A stretch of DNA of 39,266 nucleotides from Leptolinea sp. UBA5203 (GCA_002412765.1 DHVR01000036.1:1-39266); one strand, 5' to 3'; shown: positions 1 through 7,817, counted from the first letter of the stretch. Notes: a model not told the origin generated them from the letters alone. Numbers and translations are program-made.

Positions 1-87
<87 letters not shown>

Positions 88-180
88 TTTTTATACATCC
101 TTACGGATGTTAGTTTACGGTATTTTTTAAACGACAGGGTACTGTCTTCTTTCTATCACTTTTCAATTGTTAAGGTGCGT
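88..180 (-). promoter_or_regulatory. 16S rRNA leader with boxA-like antitermination element
   Basis: Read on the minus strand, the leader before 16S contains CACCTTAACAATTG (about 164-177). This resembles the boxA element (consensus TGCTCTTTAACA) that recruits Nus factors to rRNA transcripts. Two small hairpins follow: arms GACAG/CTGTC (133-146) and CATCC/GGATG (96-109), the latter just before the mature 16S end. A role in antitermination or processing is inferred from position. Confidence 0.5.
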
Positions 181-287
181 CCCTTTACTCACGAGTTATA
201 GAGAAAAAACTACCGATGTATCTTATGATCTGTTTCCACATCGGCCGTTCGTTTGTTCCCTCTATTACTCTTCAGGGATATTTATTT

Positions 288-319
288 TTTTAGTGATTTG
301 CCGATCACTCGGCGAAATC
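288..319 (-). repeat. Leader hairpin, copy 2 (downstream of P2)
   Basis: The minus-strand transcript folds as GATTT-C-GCCGA, loop GTGA, TCGGC-AAATC (295-319), followed by CACTAAAAA. It is a near-duplicate of the hairpin at 441-468. Each of the two rRNA promoters is therefore followed, about 20-45 nt after its -10 box, by the same stem and tail. Confidence 0.7.
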
Positions 320-340
320 TTCTGTTTGTTTGAGAGCTGA

Positions 341-369
341 ATTTTATCGCACCTTCTTTTACTTGTCAA
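341..369 (-). promoter_or_regulatory. rRNA promoter P2 (proximal)
   Basis: On the minus strand there is a perfect -35 TTGACA (364-369), a 17-bp spacer and a -10 TAAAAT (341-346). It points toward the 16S gene about 250 bp downstream. An AT-rich stretch lies upstream. Together with the distal promoter at 494-521 it forms a tandem pair typical of rRNA operons. Confidence 0.85.
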
Positions 370-440
370 GGGCTTTTTCAAACTCGTTTTGACCAATTTT
401 CTGATCTCGTTTCGTTTGTTTTCTTCAGGCCTCATTCAGT

Positions 441-468
441 TTTTAGTGATTTGCCTTTCGGCGAAATC
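441..468 (-). repeat. Leader hairpin, copy 1 (downstream of P1)
   Basis: The minus-strand transcript folds as GATTT-C-GCC, loop GAAA, GGC-AAATC (448-468), followed by CACTAAAAA. The lower stem, bulged C and tail are identical to the copy at 288-319. The upper stem is two pairs shorter and the loop is a GNRA tetraloop. It may be a boxB-like or transcription-start-linked element. Confidence 0.7.
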
Positions 469-493
469 GATGTTGTTTTGAGCAACGAACCGA

Positions 494-521
494 ATTATAC
501 AGTACTCTCAGGATATGTCAA
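494..521 (-). promoter_or_regulatory. rRNA promoter P1 (distal)
   Basis: On the minus strand there is a perfect -35 TTGACA (516-521) and a perfect -10 TATAAT (494-499) separated by 16 bp. An A/T-rich UP-like stretch lies just upstream (about 522-560). This is the most consensus-like promoter in the window and drives the same rRNA operon as P2. Confidence 0.9.
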
Positions 522-656
522 GGGGAAAAATAATATTGATTTAAGATTGCTTTTTTTCCCTTTTTCAGCCCATTCCGCCCTGCTTGGCCATTGAATGAAG
601 CCAGTACCCACGCTCTGCTTGAGAGAATTGTTTCGCCCTGCCCCACTATAGCAAAC

Positions 657-673
657 GATCCCCAGCGGGGATC
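657..673. terminator. Short perfect hairpin, possible weak terminator
   Basis: GATCCCC and GGGGATC arms with a 3-nt loop make a 7-bp stem. It lies about 115 bp downstream of the small membrane ORF (788-874, minus) and upstream of the rRNA promoters. Neither side carries a strong T tract, so termination is uncertain. Confidence 0.35.
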
Positions 674-787
674 AGATTATTCCTAATATTTTGCTATTGT
701 TACCTAAATCCATCCAAAGCAATATCCAACCCATTTCTAAAGAACCTTTCTTGAATGGTTTTGAACATTCCCTTCCTGGCTTGTCTT

Positions 788-874
788 TTATTGTTCCTTC
801 TGCAAACCCAATAGGGAGATTGCTCCGAACAATAAACCAAATACACTGACTACAATATAAATTACTGCTGCCAT
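788..874 (-). CDS. Small single-span membrane peptide (28 aa), function unknown
   Basis: An ATG at 874 opens a 28-codon reading frame ending in TAA at 788-790. It is preceded, 5 nt upstream, by the strong ribosome-binding sequence AGAGGAGAG. The peptide begins MAAVIYIVV, is almost wholly hydrophobic through about residue 24, and ends in a short charged tail (QKEQ), the profile of a single-pass small membrane protein. It stands alone between the rRNA promoters and the divergent ndh gene. I do not recognise a family. A KdpF-like or respiratory-complex accessory subunit is possible, but nothing in the sequence proves it. The case rests on the ribosome-binding site and the hydrophobic pattern. 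Confidence 0.55.
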   Translation of the reverse strand: MAAVIYIVVSVFGLLFGAISLLGLQKEQ

Positions 875-1179
875 TTGAACTCTCCTCTAAGAATATTTTC
901 TGGTACGTGCTATAACCCAGATTATTTATTTTCGATACGCGCACACTCTTTTCGAGTCCAAATCCATTAATAGGGTCATTCGTCTTAACTATTTAAGCGC
1001 ATCCGCGTAAGCCATTTTTGTTACTTATCTATATACGTTTACGTTGCACGTTTCGTTCCAAAATACGCGCTTTTAATTTAAAAATGTTAATAGCTTGCTG
1101 ATATTAATATCCTCATATACAAGGTAAACTTTGTTTAATAGTCTGTGCTATTTTTCACAAACTTCCCTGGAGGTTCAGG
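875..1179. other. Intergenic region between small ORF and ndh
   Basis: This AT-rich divergent spacer should hold the ndh promoter (plus strand) and the small-ORF promoter (minus strand). I see no convincing -35/-10 pair for either. A perfect 12-bp palindrome, GATATTAATATC, lies at 1100-1111, about 70 bp before the ndh start, and could be a regulator site. Confidence 0.4.
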
Positions 1180-2445
1180 ATGAAAACTATTCCATCTTCT
1201 CAAAGGTCTCAACCCCACATCGTGATCGTCGGTGCCGGTTTTGGCGGACTGCAAGCTGTGCGCGCTTTGGCCCATGCCGAGGTGAAAGTTACCCTCATAG
1301 ACCGGCAGAATTTTCACCTCTTTCAACCCCTACTCTATCAGGTAGCCACGGCCGGCCTTTCTGCGGATGAAATCGCTTACCCCATCCGCTCCATTTTTCA
1401 GAAACAACACAATTTTGAATTTATCTTGGGTGAGGTGCAAAGCATTGACCCCGTCACCCAAACCCTCTGCCTGCCGGGACAGCAGATCTCTTACGATTAT
1501 CTAATCCTGGCTGCCGGCGGTATGACCCATCACTACGGCAATACCACTCTCAAGGAGCATGCCTTCGGATTGAAGTCCCTGCAGGACGCGGTGAAGCTGC
1601 GCAATCACCTGCTGAGACAGTTTGAAAAAGCCTGTCAGGAAACCGACCCGGACCTAAAGAAAGCCGCCCTGACCTTCACCATCGTCGGCGGCGGACCTTC
1701 CGGCGTGGAGAGCGCCGGCGCCATCTCCGAGCTGGTGCAGCTCTTATTGCGTAAAGAGTACCGCTGCCTGGACGCTGGTGATGTTACTATCCTGCTTTTA
1801 GAAGCCTCAGATCGTTTGCTGCCAAATTTACCCGCGGATCTGGCAGACTTTGCCCTGAAAACGCTGCGAGAGAAGGGCGTACAGGTGCGTTTTGACAGCC
1901 AGGTGCGTTCCTACGACGGAAAACAGGTCATGCTGGCCAACAGCAAGCCCATTTCCACCCACACGCTTCTCTGGCAGGCCGGAATCCAGGCTGCGGAAAT
2001 CCTGCAGGCCTTCCCAGCCGAAAAAGACCGCATCCAGCGCATCCAGGTTTTGCCCACCTTGCAAGTGCCGGATTCCCCCAACGTCTATGCCATTGGGGAC
2101 GGCGCTGCGCTCCTGGATGAACACGGAAGCACCCTGCCTATGGTTGCGCCGGTTGCGATGCAGCAGGGCGTACATGCAGCCAAAAACATCCTGCGCCAAT
2201 TGCAAAATCTACATCTGCTGGATTTCAGGTACAAGGACCCTGGAATGATGGCGACCATTGGCCGCAAGAAAGCCGTGGTGCACCTGAAGGGTCTGTCCTT
2301 CAAAGGTGGATTCGCCTGGCTGGTCTGGCTGGTGGTTCACATCATGCAGTTGATCGGTTTCCGCAACCGCATCGTGGTGCTGATCAATTGGGCCTGGGAT
2401 TACCTGTTCTACGAGAAAACCGTGCGCTTGATCGGCCCGGAGTAA
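1180..2445 (+). CDS. ndh: Type II NADH dehydrogenase (NDH-2), FAD-dependent
   Basis: This 421-aa flavoprotein probably transfers electrons from NADH to the quinone pool without pumping protons, acting at the inner face of the membrane. The N-terminal FAD-binding Rossmann motif is VGAGFGG (about 17-23). The second, NAD-binding motif is VGGGPSG (about 169-175). The AIGDGAAL segment late in the protein is the conserved FAD-contacting signature of the family. The C-terminus (about 385-415) is rich in W, L, V and F and fits the amphipathic membrane-anchoring helices of NDH-2. The length is normal. The start has the ribosome-binding site CTGGAGGT. It is a single-gene unit followed by a palindromic repeat. 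Confidence 0.93.
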   Translation: MKTIPSSQRSQPHIVIVGAGFGGLQAVRALAHAEVKVTLIDRQNFHLFQPLLYQVATAGLSADEIAYPIRSIFQKQHNFEFILGEVQSIDPVTQTLCLPGQQISYDYLILAAGGMTHHYGNTTLKEHAFGLKSLQDAVKLRNHLLRQFEKACQETDPDLKKAALTFTIVGGGPSGVESAGAISELVQLLLRKEYRCLDAGDVTILLLEASDRLLPNLPADLADFALKTLREKGVQVRFDSQVRSYDGKQVMLANSKPISTHTLLWQAGIQAAEILQAFPAEKDRIQRIQVLPTLQVPDSPNVYAIGDGAALLDEHGSTLPMVAPVAMQQGVHAAKNILRQLQNLHLLDFRYKDPGMMATIGRKKAVVHLKGLSFKGGFAWLVWLVVHIMQLIGFRNRIVVLINWAWDYLFYEKTVRLIGPE

Positions 2446-2455
2446 GGCTATACCC

Positions 2456-2486
2456 GACCTGCCAGGTTTTGAAAACCTGGCAGGTC
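2456..2486. repeat. 31-bp perfect palindromic repeat (REP-like), copy A
   Basis: Two 15-bp arms beginning GACCTGCCAGG and ending CCTGGCAGGTC surround one central base. It lies 10 bp after the ndh stop codon and could act as a transcript-end hairpin. A diverged copy of the same 31-bp length (26 of 31 positions identical by eye) is at 6852-6882, so this is a dispersed element and not just a local terminator. Confidence 0.8.
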
Positions 2487-2494
2487 TGTTGCAC

Positions 2495-2560
2495 AACCTT
2501 ATATAATGAAGGAACCCCCATCTGTACGGGTAAATTGAATATTAACCCCTAGATATAGAG
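2495..2560 (+). repeat. ~65-bp intergenic repeat, copy 1
   Basis: This stretch starts ACCTTATATAAT, continues AAGGAACCCCCAT and then GGGTAAATTG. It is repeated in the same orientation at 5583-5650 at roughly 80% identity by eye. The central part forms a weak inverted repeat in both copies (GGGT...ACCC). The two copies bracket the sigma/anti-sigma pair. Confidence 0.75.
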
Positions 2561-2619
2561 ATTTTTTTATAAAGGCAAGGTGTATTGCGTTGCGCCCTGC
2601 CTGTAAAATTCTTACCGGC

Positions 2620-4890
2620 TTATCGCCAGGATGTCACATACCCCGTCCGGTTAACCAGGGGAATGATCTGACATGTCTCAACATTTACCAGAGCCAACAC
2701 GGGAATATCCGGCGACAGAACCGTGTCCTGAACACTCAGGATCAACCACTCCCCGTCCGGGCTCCATAGCGGATGGGTAACCACGATCGGATCGGCATCC
2801 GCGATGAGTCTTTGCTTCGATCCATCCAACTCCGAGACATACACGGCATACCGATCCCCAGGCAGCATGCTTTCATAGGCCAGACGTGTCCCGTCCGCAG
2901 AAATAGCCATGCTTGCATTGACGTAATTTACATCAAACAACTCACGGGTCAGGCCGGTCGCCACATCCATGGCACGGACAGACGCGCCAACTTCTCCTTT
3001 GACCGTATACAAAACGCTTAACCCATCCGGCAGCCAGCCCTGACCAATATTGGCATCTGCATTCTCCAGCAAAACTACTGGATTGGAGCCGTCTGCATTC
3101 ACCAGCATCAAATTGGAGGGGCCCAATGCGCCAACCGTTCCGGTAGCTGGCCGGGTGAATAATATCTTTGTTCCATCCGGAGACCAAAATGGGTCATGAT
3201 CTCTTGAGGTCGACCCAGGCACGAGTACAGCCTGTCCACTTGCCAGGTTGATCATCTGCAGCCCCACCTCACTGGCATACACGACTTTCTCTTGATCCGG
3301 GGACAAGGCACCATCGTTCCCTATCCCAAGGTCGGTTTCGCCGGTACCGTCCAGATTGGACGTGCGTACATGGTACAGGAAATCCGGGGCTGCATAATTG
3401 GAGAAAACCAGCCTACCGTTCAACCCATCCGGAATAGCGGATGACGCACTTTCCAAAGCCGCCTGCCAGGTGGAGGCCATAAGACAGGCCTGCGTATTTT
3501 GCGCGGATGAGCCACCTGCTGTAACAGAAGGCAGATTGATCTGCGCCTGCCACGGCCCCTCAACGGCCAGGGAAACACCCGTCAGGGAAACGTTAATCAC
3601 CCCGCTCGGGAACCCGTCTTGATACCTAAACCCATACTCACCGGGTCCGCCGCCGCCCAACAGAGGATGATCAAAATCCATCAAGCTCAGTTCAGATACG
3701 CCTTCAGGCAGCTCAAGCGTAAAAATCAGACCGTCCCCAGTTTCGTTCAGGGTAACCTCCTGGATCAAGATGCTGTAACCGCCGACATCCACGGACTTAT
3801 TCAGGCTCCACTTTTGGCCTGGCTGCGGGTTCGCCCCCGGATCAAAGGGAAATACCACACTCTCCTTCAACCCCACCCAAACTCTATCCACACGAAAAGT
3901 TGCCTCTCCGGGGACAAGCGTTCCGGTGGTGCGAACTGTCAAAGGCAGGCGACCCTCCGAACTACCCTGCTGTGGATCAGCCAATGCAGGGTCTTCCTCT
4001 AGAGGAATGTCCTTCCCATTCACATCGGTCAGGTGGACATCCCCACTATCCACATATTGAAATCTAAAATCCCCGGATTGGGTGGTTAAGGCGCCCATCA
4101 AAATCACAGCCTCATCCGTTTGCACGGTTTGCTCCAACCCCAGCGAGATCTGCGCAGCCAAAGGGCTTCCATCTTGGGGCAGGGTAGAAGCAGGTAAAGC
4201 AGTCACCACCGGGCTTGGCGTGGGTAAATCCACGATCGGATAAACCGTCATTTGCGGGGAAGCCTCAATAAACCTTAAAGAAATCTCCCAGGCCTCAGCT
4301 CCTGTAATCAGCGCGGCTTGTTCGAAACAGGGGACCACCAGCACGGCTTCATTCACGCTGGCAGGCAGTGGAGAAAACTCCATCCGCCTGGAGTACCCGC
4401 TGCCCCAAAAATCCCCGCTCTCGGTCCTGCCCGGGAGGTTTGTGCCGTCCGGCAGCCGGAGCCAGGGCAGCTCTTTGCACAGCGCCTGGGGAGAAGCAGA
4501 TTCCGCTCCAGCCGGGATATTTTCCACTTTGAACAGCAGGACCGTCTTCTCTGAATCAATCACACCGCGTTCAACACTGAGGGTTGTCTCGCCTTGTTTG
4601 GATTGCACAGGCTCGGCTAAAACCCGTAATGGCATGCTTTGTTCCACCCGTCCAATCCCCGGCAAAAAACCAAACAGACGCCGCATGGCCTGCGCCACAC
4701 TGGGGATTGAAAATAAAATACCAAAGGCAATCGCCAGGGTAATGGTAATGGTCGCTAATTTTTTCGTGTTCATCTTCTGTTGATGCTCCTTTCTTAACTT
4801 GGCTTGAATGGCCAAAGAAAGGTTGATATCCCGCCCTAGATGGATCTGGGCAATCTCATCAAATACCTGGGTTGGGGTTTTATACTTCAT
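2620..4890 (-). CDS. Membrane anti-sigma-like protein with C-terminal TolB/PD40 propeller
   Basis: This 756-aa protein is encoded immediately after, and overlapping by 4 nt (ATGA), the ECF sigma gene, so it is probably the sigma factor's membrane partner. A short cytoplasmic segment (1-41) precedes one membrane span (about 43-66, ending in SVAQA). The region to about 200 resembles DUF4179-type extracytoplasmic domains. The middle is beta-rich (about 230-470). The last ~220 residues carry repeated DG-x-FxSPDG-type strands, for example WSPDGTKILF and WSPDGEWLIL, as in TolB/PD40 propellers. The cytoplasmic part is very short for a classical anti-sigma domain. The membrane topology and coupling are seen; the regulatory role is inferred. 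Confidence 0.72.
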   Translation of the reverse strand: MKYKTPTQVFDEIAQIHLGRDINLSLAIQAKLRKEHQQKMNTKKLATITITLAIAFGILFSIPSVAQAMRRLFGFLPGIGRVEQSMPLRVLAEPVQSKQGETTLSVERGVIDSEKTVLLFKVENIPAGAESASPQALCKELPWLRLPDGTNLPGRTESGDFWGSGYSRRMEFSPLPASVNEAVLVVPCFEQAALITGAEAWEISLRFIEASPQMTVYPIVDLPTPSPVVTALPASTLPQDGSPLAAQISLGLEQTVQTDEAVILMGALTTQSGDFRFQYVDSGDVHLTDVNGKDIPLEEDPALADPQQGSSEGRLPLTVRTTGTLVPGEATFRVDRVWVGLKESVVFPFDPGANPQPGQKWSLNKSVDVGGYSILIQEVTLNETGDGLIFTLELPEGVSELSLMDFDHPLLGGGGPGEYGFRYQDGFPSGVINVSLTGVSLAVEGPWQAQINLPSVTAGGSSAQNTQACLMASTWQAALESASSAIPDGLNGRLVFSNYAAPDFLYHVRTSNLDGTGETDLGIGNDGALSPDQEKVVYASEVGLQMINLASGQAVLVPGSTSRDHDPFWSPDGTKILFTRPATGTVGALGPSNLMLVNADGSNPVVLLENADANIGQGWLPDGLSVLYTVKGEVGASVRAMDVATGLTRELFDVNYVNASMAISADGTRLAYESMLPGDRYAVYVSELDGSKQRLIADADPIVVTHPLWSPDGEWLILSVQDTVLSPDIPVLALVNVETCQIIPLVNRTGYVTSWR

Positions 4891-5459
4891 TTGTCACTCT
4901 CCATTCCAAGGAATGTACCCAGGTGACGACGTGCTACATTCAGGTACCATTTGACTGTGCCAGGGGCAATGCCGTGTTCGGCCGCCATTTCCTTTTCAGT
5001 CATTCCCAGGTAATACCGCTCGACGATCACGGCCCTATCCCGCGGAGCAAGGCGGTTCAACGCGCTAAAGATTTCCTCTTTCAATTGAGCAAACTCCACC
5101 TGATCTTCCGTGGAGGCCGCTTTGGCGATCAGCCCCGCAATGAAGCCGGTGTCGGGTTCATCCATCAGGGGGATTTCTTTACGAGTCTTCTCCGCCTGGT
5201 TAAGCGCGGTGTGAACCACACTGCGCAGCAGATAAGGCTCAAAAGGCCGCGTCTCATCAAAATAGCGAATGCGTTGATAAATCCGCAGGAAGGTTTCCTG
5301 AACCACATCTTCAGCAAGTGAATCGTCGTGGGTGATCAGATAGGCGGTGCGGATGGCCTTGGTCTGGTGCCTTAACACCAGGGCATCCATTCCGCTGATA
5401 TCCCCTTTCTTAAGGCGCTGTATGGCTTGATAATCATTCATGAATTTTTCCGTCAACAT
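4887..5459 (-). CDS. ECF-family RNA polymerase sigma factor
   Basis: This 190-aa sigma-70 relative of the extracytoplasmic-function group probably directs RNA polymerase to envelope- or stress-response promoters. Region 2 is recognisable at about 25-95, with AEDVVQETFLRIYQ as the core-binding and -10-recognition helix. Region 4 (about 128-182) has the helix-turn-helix ERYYLGMTEKEMAAEHGIAP. An alternative start at the internal Met (position 5441) would remove six residues. The gene ends in an ATGA overlap with the membrane protein, so the two are translationally coupled. The pair is bracketed by direct repeats, which hints that the module was acquired or duplicated as a unit. Confidence 0.9.
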   Translation of the reverse strand: MLTEKFMNDYQAIQRLKKGDISGMDALVLRHQTKAIRTAYLITHDDSLAEDVVQETFLRIYQRIRYFDETRPFEPYLLRSVVHTALNQAEKTRKEIPLMDEPDTGFIAGLIAKAASTEDQVEFAQLKEEIFSALNRLAPRDRAVIVERYYLGMTEKEMAAEHGIAPGTVKWYLNVARRHLGTFLGMESDK

Positions 5460-5582
5460 GAGATCTCATACACTATATACAGCCAAACGCCAGAAAGGTT
5501 GGTCTTGGTTTTTTTCCTAATAAAGTTGGATAAATAAAAGGATTGAATTCACCGCCGGTATCGCCTAGTTATTAACGCTTCC

Positions 5583-5650
5583 GTACCTTATATAATAAAG
5601 GAACCCCCATGGGTGCGGGTAAATTGGGCCCGTACCCGTAGATGTGGAGG
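5583..5650 (+). repeat. ~65-bp intergenic repeat, copy 2
   Basis: Direct repeat of 2495-2560. It shares ACCTTATATAAT, AAGGAACCCCCAT and GGGTAAATTG, and again contains an internal inverted repeat (CGGGTA...TACCCG). It lies about 125 bp upstream of the sigma gene start, in the spacer before the Mrr gene. It could be a mobile-element scar or a conserved regulatory RNA or DNA site. Confidence 0.75.
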
Positions 5651-5744
5651 GGTTAATCTGCGCAAAGAAAGCTTCGCATTATGAGATTCAGATTTCTCCG
5701 TTGTATTACTTTGTTGTCTCTTTTCTCTTTTGTGAAAAGTCGCA

Positions 5745-6671
5745 TTACTCTTGTTCTAGTCCTTCACCAAAATAATCTGTATCAAGACGTTTAATTTCAT
5801 ATGTTGTTTGTTGAGAGACCCCAACATTGTAATCAATCATAAGGTTGGTCAGACGCTTCCCATCTATCAAAACAACTTTTGTTTCTATGTTTGAAGCATA
5901 ATTTTTTGCCTCAGCAGAAAACCGAGTGGTTGTAATAAAAATCCCCTTCCTCGCACGTTGACCTTGTAAAGCCCCAACAAATTTCTGGATTTCAGGACGG
6001 CTAACCGTTATCTCTTCTTTCCATTTTTTTGCCTGAATATAAATAGTGTCCAGACCTAATTTATCCTCGTCAATGATGCCATCAATTCCCTCATCTCCAC
6101 TACGCCCAACTGCACGTGCTGCGTCGCGTTGTGAGCCACCATACCCCATTTTTACCAACAACTCCACAACCAATTTTTCAAAAAAACCTGGCGAACTACC
6201 TATCACTGCTTTTAATAGTTCTTCCGCTAAATCAATACGGATTTTTTGATAAGCCTCTTCTAATGCCTCTTCAGGTGTGAGTTCTTCAAGCCCGACTTCT
6301 ATTGGATAAGATGTTTCACTATCATTGTTTCTTTTCCGAAATTCAACAAATTCCGGAAAAGCTTGTAATAATTTCATATCTATTCTATCCAGCGGACGCG
6401 TTAACAGCTCTCTTCCTCGATCTGTGATATGGAAATACCCACGACGAGGACTATCAATCAGCCCTGCTTTTTTTAAATAAGCACGAGCCCAGCCAACTCG
6501 ATTGTAAAATACTGGCTGTTGGCCGCTTGACAATAATTGACTCTGTTGGTCTTCTGAAAGATTGAAGTGGTTGATCAGGTGGATGACAGCGTCATGGACT
6601 GAATGGTCTTTCCCATCAGAAGCAAATCGCAATAATGGAAGCATTATGGTTTGAAAATCAGGTATTGTCAT
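5745..6671 (-). CDS. mrr: Mrr-family restriction endonuclease (type IV, modified-DNA specific)
   Basis: The 308-aa protein has the two-domain Mrr layout. An N-terminal winged-helix DNA-binding domain (about 1-95, Mrr_N) is followed by a C-terminal PD-(D/E)XK nuclease (about 160-290). The catalytic region has GDEGIDGII (D197) and then IYIQAKKW, the QxK form of the nuclease motif typical of Mrr. Such enzymes cut DNA carrying foreign methylation. I chose the ATG at 6671 because GAGGGAG lies 6-12 nt upstream; the longer frame from 6710 lacks such a site. No modification methyltransferase is nearby, as expected for a stand-alone type IV enzyme. Its local base composition is AT-richer than its neighbours, which suggests transfer. 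Confidence 0.88.
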   Translation of the reverse strand: MTIPDFQTIMLPLLRFASDGKDHSVHDAVIHLINHFNLSEDQQSQLLSSGQQPVFYNRVGWARAYLKKAGLIDSPRRGYFHITDRGRELLTRPLDRIDMKLLQAFPEFVEFRKRNNDSETSYPIEVGLEELTPEEALEEAYQKIRIDLAEELLKAVIGSSPGFFEKLVVELLVKMGYGGSQRDAARAVGRSGDEGIDGIIDEDKLGLDTIYIQAKKWKEEITVSRPEIQKFVGALQGQRARKGIFITTTRFSAEAKNYASNIETKVVLIDGKRLTNLMIDYNVGVSQQTTYEIKRLDTDYFGEGLEQE

Positions 6672-6851
6672 GCCATCTCCCTCGATGTTTCCTAAACAGA
6701 TAATGTTCAAACTCAGGTTCCAAAAATCGCATTTTTTTGAATAATATCAACGCCAACATCTAATAAAGATACCAGAGGAGATTAAAAATTCAAATCTAAA
6801 CCACTGCACATTACCTATTCTATACCACCTTGATAATGCATAATAACTAAA

Positions 6852-6882
6852 GACATACCAGATTTTCAAAACCTGCCAGGTC
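6852..6882. repeat. 31-bp palindromic repeat, copy B (degenerate)
   Basis: Same length and arrangement as 2456-2486 with five differences. The right arm, ACCTGCCAGGTC, is best preserved. The similarity continues a few bases beyond the element (CTGT...GCAACC). The left arm no longer pairs perfectly, so this copy is decaying. Confidence 0.65.
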
Positions 6883-6925
6883 TGTATGGCAACCACGCCC
6901 AATTAATAATTCCAACCTATCCTCA

Positions 6926-7417
6926 CTATCCAGCCATGAACCCCTCAACCTCCTGGATAAAGCTCAACGTCCCGCGCTCGATCTGCCCGGTCAGCGCCGG
7001 TAGATCGCTGAAATCCGGATCAGCCACCAGGATATGCTCAATCACCGCGTCCGCGCCTTGCGTGCTGGTTACTACGGGGTACTTCGTCCAGCCGCTTTCC
7101 TGGATCAGCTTCCAGGTTTGGGTTTGAACCTGTTTGTTGGCCGCCGCCAACCAAACTTCGAATCGGCAGGATTCATGAAGGAAAACAATGGCTATTTTTA
7201 ATTTACGCTCAGCCAGCGCTTTAGATGTGAAGGAAAAATAACTCATGTCCATATAGCCCGTATACAGGCTGCCAGAGACCACATAGTCCGGGTAGCGGCT
7301 GGACAACTGCGTGCGCAGCTCCATCAAATACGCCATCAACCCGCGATAAGCCGTCAGGATCGTACCCTGTGCCATTTGTTTTTTATATTCCATCATCGCT
7401 TCATGAAAGTTTTCCAT
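6926..7417 (-). CDS. Conserved hypothetical protein (DUF7000-like)
   Basis: A 163-aa soluble protein with no membrane segment or signal peptide. The start is placed at 7417 because GGAGGG lies about 8 nt upstream; an in-frame ATG at 7441 lacks this. It has an N-terminal helical part (MENFHEAMMEYKKQMAQG) and a central segment with GYMDMSYFSF and RFEVWLAAANKQVQ. From memory it resembles DUF7000-type proteins of unknown function. It lies downstream of the two tRNA-Ser genes on the same strand, but a terminator at 7571-7600 separates it from them, so it needs its own promoter. Confidence 0.7.
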   Translation of the reverse strand: MENFHEAMMEYKKQMAQGTILTAYRGLMAYLMELRTQLSSRYPDYVVSGSLYTGYMDMSYFSFTSKALAERKLKIAIVFLHESCRFEVWLAAANKQVQTQTWKLIQESGWTKYPVVTSTQGADAVIEHILVADPDFSDLPALTGQIERGTLSFIQEVEGFMAG

Positions 7418-7570
7418 TATACCGCCCTCCATTATGTTCAAAATAATCTCATCATCATTATTTTATACCCAACACAAAATAAATCACACCGTCGAAGAAG
7501 GCCAAATCATCACCCAAAAGAAAACATCGGCGAACTAAAATTGACTTTTACCAGCCTCTTTGATTCTTTG

Positions 7571-7600
7571 TATAAAAAAAAACCCGCCGAAATCGGCGGG
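7571..7600 (-). terminator. Rho-independent terminator after tRNA-Ser(GCT)
   Basis: A perfect stem, CCCGCCG/CGGCGGG (7583-7600), is followed on the minus strand by a run of nine T residues (7574-7582). It lies 10 bp beyond the tRNA-Ser(GCT) 3' end and is a textbook intrinsic terminator. Confidence 0.93.
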
Positions 7601-7609
7601 TCTTTTCAG

Positions 7610-7699
7610 CGGGGAAGGAGGGATTCGAACCCTCGGTCGGACTCTACATCCGACAACCGCTTAGCAGGCGGCCCCAATCGACCACTCTGGCACCTCCCC
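7610..7699 (-). tRNA. tRNA-Ser (anticodon GCT)
   Basis: The 90-nt gene begins GGGGAGGTGCCAGAGTGG and has the anticodon loop CTGCTAA (anticodon GCT). It carries the long variable arm typical of serine tRNAs and the T-loop GGTTCGAATCC. The acceptor pairs GGGGAGG with CTTCCCC, including one G-U, with discriminator G. CCA is not encoded, so it must be added after transcription. Confidence 0.96.
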
Positions 7700-7732
7700 A
7701 AGGCATTCTTTCTCTGATTAGGGTGAAAAAGG

Positions 7733-7817
7733 CGGAGGGAAAGGGATTCGAACCCTTGTTGGGAGGTCCCAAACATGTTTTCAAGACATGCGCCTTAGTC
7801 CACTCGGCCATCCCTCC
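7733..7817 (-). tRNA. tRNA-Ser (anticodon TGA)
   Basis: The 85-nt gene begins GGAGGGATGGCCGAGTGG, has the anticodon loop CTTGAAA (anticodon TGA), a long variable arm and T-loop GGTTCGAATCC. The acceptor stem GGAGGGA/TCCCTCC is perfect, with discriminator G and no encoded CCA. It lies 33 bp upstream of tRNA-Ser(GCT) in the same direction, so the two are probably co-transcribed and end at the terminator at 7571-7600. Confidence 0.96.

Noticed and set aside
672..944. 90-aa open frame on the minus strand near the left end
   Set aside because: No ribosome-binding site at its start, ordinary-looking residues only by chance; it overlaps, in another frame, the 28-aa hydrophobic gene that does have a strong ribosome-binding site.
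5745..7417. Multi-gene defence island around Mrr
   Set aside because: Only one defence gene is recognised; its neighbours are a hypothetical gene, tRNAs and a sigma module, with no integrase or other defence proteins.
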